Assembly (NCBI RefSeq): GCF_000004075.3
Contig: NC_026660.2
Coordinates: 28,089,498 to 28,153,497, forward strand
Length of the DNA stretch: 64,000 nt
DNA from: Cucumis sativus
Taxonomy: Eukaryota > Streptophyta > Magnoliopsida > Cucurbitales > Cucurbitaceae
Direction: 5' to 3'
The notes beneath the pieces were generated by a model that made no database searches, had not been told where the DNA came from, and was given only the letters and a program-made list of their open reading frames with translations. A program made the position numbers and the translations under genes. Every line of letters starts with the position of its first letter. Position 1 is the first letter of the stretch. Below are positions 59,122 to 64,000 of the stretch, one piece after another.

Positions 59122-61392
59122 CTATTGCTGAGTCTGCAAAAGAAAATGTGCAGGTTCACATTTTGCCGTGTAGTTAAATTTTGATGTACAGTACTTCCTA
59201 TGGACGCCGGTGAGCTTCCCGGTCGCCGCATTTTGATGGAACCCCACCATTAGTCTCGAGCATGCTCTGCAAAATTCATGGGCAACACCTCCATTAAATG
59301 TTTGAGAACGAATAGAACAAGAAATTGAGACATGAAAATGAGACTAAATCATACAGGAGCTGATCTTCTGAGTAGCTGGAATGCCACTCGCAGGTTCGGC
59401 TCCAACCACCATCGATTCTGGTGAGAGTACATTGAGCTGTGTAAATTGCCGCTGCTGCTAGCAGAGAGGGTGGGAACCTCAGCATTTCATACTCGACGAG
59501 CGAGAGTTCGATCAAGAAGAATGCCATTAGCTGAAGCTGTTGCAGCATTAACTTACTTTAGTTCAAGAACAAACAGGAACAGGAAGCTGGTAATTGACCG
59601 TTTGGTTCTTTTAGTTAATCTTAGATTTAAGTTCAAATTGCCTTTAAAGTTATCAGAATTTTGATTTATAGAAAAAGTTGAGCGCAACTTTTGTCCTTCA
59701 TGAAAGTTTATGGCTCCATTCTGATTTAAAATTGTCATTTAAAGAAAAAAGGGGAATCTTTACCTTTTTGTCAGATTGAGCAGCTTTAAGGAACCTTTGG
59801 AGGAAAACAAAGGGTGTGGGAACTGACATGTTAAACTGCAAACAGTTGAGCATTACAGTCTCCTACAAGAACACACAAGAAGAATTCGGTAAGTTTTCAC
59901 ACAGAAAGATTCAATTGACTAAGAGTAATAATGGAGGAGGAAGTACCATTTCAAGAACTTCTTTTCTAGAGTAAGCTTTATCAGAAATAAGAATCAAATC
60001 ACCCACAACAGGAACAGAAACTTCTTCATATTTGCAAGCTAACAGCATAGAAACCAAACCAACAAGCTGAAGCTTCTTTCTCACTACGCTTTTTTGTGCC
60101 AAAAATCTGTCTATGAGATTCACTGTGAGAAACAATGTTTCTCCCATGAGATCAAACTTGTCATGCACCTCTATAAGCCAATCAATTAGAATAGCTCTCA
60201 TCTTCTCATTAATGTCAACTTGTTTGGTCATGTAATTTGGGGGAACACAGCTTGAATTCTGCACCAAACACAATTAAAAAGGCTGTAAAGAAAGGTAAAG
60301 GGATCATACTATAAAATAAGCGAAGAGAATAGAGATATTTACCTCAATTTTTCTGTAGTGAGCGTAGAGATCGTCCACGTACTCAACAACGGCAAGCGGG
60401 TTATTGGAATCAATAATGTCAATGTCGATTACTGGATCTTCCTCCTCTGCTATATCCTCCATTTCAACCTCCTCCTGTTGGAGAAAAATCATGTATGAAT
60501 TTATAGGGAATTTTTTTTGTGGTAATAGGATAGCTAAGTTCTGTTGGGGGATTGGGTTTTTATTACCATTTGGCTTGCTTCCTGAGACAATGATGGTTCT
60601 GATTTCTCCAAGAACATAGGGACTGGATGGTCATTTTCTAGTGTTTTGCAGTCCTCGTCTACAAATATGGAATGTCCAAATGCATTTGAGTTTGTAAGAA
60701 TAGAGTTAGGCTTATTATTTTCCTGCCCAAGTGAACAAATCCCGAAGATCCATTATCAAAAGGCGAGTGGTTCTGAGAATAACATATTCCTTGAACAAGA
60801 GCAGAGCAGAATCCTTACCTGAGGATGATGATGAAGCTGTTGACTACTAGCAATTTGAGCAGCAAATTTCCTAAAAGGAAACACAACATTTTCAAATTTT
60901 AAAACAAACCCATTTGCCTTTTCCTTTTAAAGATTCATAAATGTAATAAAAAATTCCCCACCTTGTAATGGGTCTATGGAACGGATCAACCTGCTTCTTC
61001 TCGCAAATCTCTTGCTTTCTAAAGTCAGAAACAGGGCCACATTTCAACATCCATGAAATTTCTCATCAAATTCAAAAACAAAATTGGAAGAAACTCAAAA
61101 TTGTCAAATACCCTGAGAATCCTCTCTTGTTAACAACACAAGGGTAAGCTTGATTCACCACAGAATTCTGATTAATAGCATTAAGAGCTCTCCGATTACT
61201 ATTAACCCTACTAATCTCCTGCCCAAAAGCCCTCCCACTCTTCTCCAACCCTCCTCCTAAAAAAAGCACAATTTTCAAATCAGAAACTGTAAATCGAAAT
61301 ACAAAGGTAAAAACTCGTGAATGTTAATGCAAACCTGGAAGAAAAGAAGTGGGTTTAATAAAGTTGGAATTATTCTCATCGGAAAACGCCAT
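59122..61392 (-). CDS. B2-type mitotic cyclin
   Basis: Ten exons: 61335-61392, 61112-61256, 60962-61018, 60819-60870, 60567-60722, 60343-60474, 59947-60258, 59764-59862, 59355-59536 and 59122-59266; 445 residues. It activates a cyclin-dependent kinase at G2/M and is destroyed by the APC/C. The destruction box is [10 protein letters not shown], residues 41-50. An acidic region ([20 protein letters not shown]) precedes the cyclin box, whose signature [18 protein letters not shown] is clear; the C-terminal cyclin fold has [25 protein letters not shown]. It ends in LLQTQQ. The HRPIT block and the FVDED-like segment support the B2 group; by synteny it corresponds to Arabidopsis CYCB2;1/2;2. The 5' leader contains (CT)18 just upstream of the ATG, and MSA elements lie about 270-350 bases upstream. 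It converges with the serine acetyltransferase gene. Confidence 0.93.
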
Positions 61393-61410
61393 TAATTCCG
61401 GTGAAGAGAA

Positions 61411-61414
<4 letters not shown>

Positions 61415-61450
<36 letters not shown>
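61415..61450. repeat. (AG)18 microsatellite in the cyclin 5' leader
   Basis: Eighteen AG units, reading (CT)18 on the cyclin strand, 23-58 bases before the ATG. A (GAA)9 run, (TTC)9 on the cyclin strand, follows at 61548-61574. Pyrimidine runs near start sites are common in plant core promoters. Confidence 0.95.
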
Positions 61451-61452
<2 letters not shown>

Positions 61453-61657
61453 AAAAAACCAAGATTGAAATTTGTCAAAAGGAGGAGAGGAGGGGTAGTA
61501 GGGCAAAAAGAAGCATCTAAGAGGACCCAGATGAGAAGAGAGTGAAGGAAGAAGAAGAAGAAGAAGAAGAAGAAAGAGGTTTTAATGGGAGAGGGTATTT
61601 GTCCAGAAAAGGTATATTAATTAGAGAGCAGAGTATAATTTTATTTTTTTCAAAAGC

Positions 61658-61744
61658 AACGGCTAGTGAAATGTGACCGTTGGATTTGAGTAAGATGTGA
61701 AAAAGAGAAGACTTTCCCTCTCGGGTTTGTCCGAAGAACAACGG
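61658..61744 (-). promoter_or_regulatory. Cluster of three MSA (mitosis-specific activator) cores upstream of the cyclin
   Basis: A full consensus TCCAACGGTC (YCYAACGGYY) lies on the minus strand at 61675-61684, and two further AACGG cores lie on the plus strand at 61658-61662 and 61740-61744. MSA elements bind three-repeat MYB factors and drive G2/M transcription of B-type cyclins. They are 270-350 bases before the cyclin ATG, as expected. The match is seen in the sequence; activity is inferred from known B-type cyclin promoters. Confidence 0.75.
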
Positions 61745-62447
61745 TCACCTGACCTGTTTTCATAAGCACATCCCCTTTTCATTTTACCACTTCTCATTTC
61801 AAATTAAATCATTGCTTCCTTCTCCATTTCACACTGCTTTCTTTTTTAATCTTAACCTTTTTATTTTTATTTACTTTCTAAACTTTTTATTTAAATTTCA
61901 ATTTCGTCAATCTTTTTTTTTTATTATTATTTGTTAAAACTTGTAGGTACAAAATTAAAAAAAATTATTTTTTTCATGTAGTTTGAAGTTTGTACAATTT
62001 TGTTTATTTTGTGTGCTATCGAAATTACGTAAATAATAATAATGATTTTAGATACATGCAACTATATTTTTAAAATTTAAAGTAAAAATACTAAAATGTA
62101 ACTAATAGTAGTGCGTATATTTCAAATTTATTAGTAGTGTATAATCTAAAATTGGAACTAAAAGTGAATAAGTTTTCGTGTATTTAAATAAAAATGATAT
62201 TTTAATAAAAACTTTACATTATTCTTATTTGTCTTTTATCTATTCTTTTAATTAACAAGAGATATAGAAATTCAAACATTTCATCTAATAGATAATATAT
62301 ATTAGATTTGAACTAGAATTAAAATTCAACTTGACGTGAATTTGTTATGGAATGTTACACCACAGAAGAAAAAAGAAAAAAGTTATATAAAGTTTTTTAT
62401 ATTATAAATAGAATATTGAAATAATTTGCTACTCATTGGGGCTTATT

Positions 62448-62471
62448 CACGCGCTTGCGCAGCCGCGCGTG
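62448..62471. promoter_or_regulatory. GC-rich inverted repeat with CGCG boxes
   Basis: CACGCGC (62448-62454) and GCGCGTG (62465-62471) are a perfect 7-base inverted repeat around TTGCGCAGCC in strongly AT-rich DNA. Both arms contain CACGCG/CGCGTG, the core bound by CAMTA calmodulin-regulated factors. It lies 1.05 kb upstream of the cyclin start. Function is inferred. Confidence 0.35.
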
Positions 62472-63083
62472 GGGAAAATATGTTTCTTTTCTCTGTTTAT
62501 TTGCCATAAAGTTTTTGTATTTTACCTTTGGAGAAGAGAAATAATAATACGATTTGTATTTATTGGGTTTTTTTAAAAAGAAATAACTATTGGATTTCTT
62601 GGTGTAATTACTTACTTTGTTTTTTCTTTCTCGAAGTCTTTGTTTCTTTTCTTTTCTTTCTTTTTTAAAGGTAATTTTGGTTTTTACTTAATTGTGGATG
62701 GCAATTGTTATTATCATTGTTTGACTTATAGATTAGTCTATGATGGTTAGGGCTTATTTTTCATCATTGTAGAAATTCAAATTTTAGCAAGAGCCAAAGA
62801 TATGATATGATTAACTAATTTTGATCAAGAAATTGAGATTATTAACTAAATTTAAAAAACAAAAGATGAATTTTTAAATTTTTGTTTAAGATTCAAATTT
62901 TGACTGGGTGGTACAAAATAAATAACAATTGAAACAGTTAGGATGTTAATAATTGAAATATATTGGAATGAAGGCATTATTGATAGAAGAAAGTTGTGAA
63001 AATATTATATGTATATAATTTTGAACCAAAAGTGCAAATGGCGCCCCTAAAAGAACAATATAATATAATAGTAAGAGAAGAGC

Positions 63084-63104
63084 GTGGTGTGGTGTGGTGT
63101 GGTG
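63084..63104. repeat. (GGTGT)4 minisatellite
   Basis: About four GGTGT units; a (CACT)4-like run lies 120 bases further on, at 63220-63236. No gene is seen here. Confidence 0.8.
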
Positions 63105-63849
63105 ATATTGAATTGCCAGGTTGTCCCCAGTAAAAGGGGTGCCTCCAACGTGCCATTGCCTTTCCTTTTTGAATCATATGATGCCAATGGCTCTCAGAAA
63201 GAGGCCTCCTTGGCTCCTCCTCACTCACTCACTCACTCCCACCTTCCATTAGAGTTTAATTTCATTCAAATTCACATCATGATTTTCTAAGGATGATTAT
63301 TATTTTTGTACTAAAAAGTAATACAAACTATTCTTTGGTTACTTTCAAATATTTTTACAACATGCTATTTGCTTTGAATATAAGTCTTCTAGTTGTTTCA
63401 CCCAAATACATAGTTCACATTTTAAGTCCTCCTAAATTTTATAAAACCACTCAATTTTTAACAGTATTTACTACACATTACTAAATTATTTATTAATTTA
63501 ATATTTGTCTATTTCGTGCAAGGAAGTTTTATTATATATATATAAAACATAACTTCAATATTTTATTAATTTTGATTATAAAAATAAATTTTCGTTTTTG
63601 TTTTTTAAGTTTAATCTAACGTGGCCCTTCCCTGGTGTCTCTAAAATTTAGAAAAATTTTAAAAAATTATTTTAGTTATGGAAGGTTATGCTTATTACTA
63701 GTATGAGATCAATTAAACTCAGCTCAAAATTCAATCCACTGATTAGAAACAAAACAATACAGGTAGGCTTTTATGCACATTAAATTAGTCATTATATATT
63801 TATGGTAATTATATTTAATGGTCATTTTAGCAATAATATTTAAGAATAT

Positions 63850-63999
63850 AACAACGTTTTAAAAAAAATTGCAAATATAGCAAAACTATCGCGGATAGAC
63901 TTGTATCGCTGATAAACTCGTATGGATCTATAAGTGATAGACCAACATTGATAGAACTTGACAAAACTTGCTATATTTGTAAATTTTTTAAAATGTTAC
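63850..63999. mobile_element. MITE-like TA-rich inverted-repeat element, copy 2
   Basis: About 150 bases reaching the window end, with inverted termini of 35 bases or more (left TTGCAAATATAGCAA, right TTGCTATATTTGTAA, both extended by A/T runs and AACGTTTTA/TAAAATGTTA). The interior repeats GATAGAC, TGATAAACTC and GTGATAGACC. It shares its core words with copy 1. No coding sequence. Confidence 0.65.
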
Positions 64000-64000
64000 T

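Larger units (their letters stand above)
61745..63849. other. Region upstream of the cyclin promoter
   Basis: AT-rich, with the GC-rich inverted repeat at 62448-62471 and simple repeats at 63084-63236. No gene recognised before the MITE-like element at the window end. Confidence 0.55.

Noticed and set aside
1-64000. Searched by eye for tRNA, rRNA, CRISPR-like arrays and well-known plant microRNA sequences
   Set aside because: None recognised; a covariance-model scan would be needed to exclude tRNA or snoRNA genes.

Overview
This is an AT-rich piece of plant nuclear DNA. The coding genes are separated by long AT-rich spacers, several have many GT-AG introns, and every recognisable product is a plant protein. 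The gene content, together with short TA-rich inverted-repeat elements of a kind I remember from melon and cucumber, points to a Cucurbitaceae genome, probably Cucumis. The genus is an inference. No organellar DNA, rRNA, tRNA or retroelement coding sequence was recognised.

Layout. (1) 1.9-11.2 kb: three intronless DUF241-family genes in tandem on the minus strand. (2) 15.6-17.0 kb: an intronless P-class PPR gene, minus strand. (3) 18.1-43.0 kb: a family-19 chitinase cluster. On the minus strand are two intact class I chitinases, a hevein-only mini-gene, a chitinase that has lost its chitin-binding domain in frame, and a decayed second hevein-only copy. On the plus strand are three chitinase-like genes in which one of the two catalytic glutamates is glutamine. 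A direct segmental duplication (about 20.7-28.5 kb and 28.5-35.3 kb) made two of the chitinases and both hevein-only copies. (4) 43.3-61.4 kb: four single-copy housekeeping genes: an acyl-activating enzyme with a mitochondrial-type leader, an NAD-isocitrate dehydrogenase regulatory subunit, a serine acetyltransferase of the SERAT3 type, and a B2-type cyclin. (5) The rest is intergenic, with microsatellites, two MITE-like elements and a few regulatory-looking clusters.

The housekeeping genes, the PPR gene and the DUF241 genes match, from memory, gene neighbours in Arabidopsis (the At2g17xxx region and its duplicate at At4g35xxx). The chitinase array therefore looks like a lineage-specific insertion or expansion inside an otherwise conserved block. 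Its members make up a diversifying defence family: full enzymes with a chitin-binding domain, a stand-alone chitin-binding peptide, an enzyme without a binding domain, and probable pseudo-enzymes. I regard this array as the most interesting content of the window.

Exon boundaries were worked out by hand from GT-AG sites, reading phase and family alignment. They give uninterrupted proteins for all eleven multi-exon genes or gene copies annotated as CDS.
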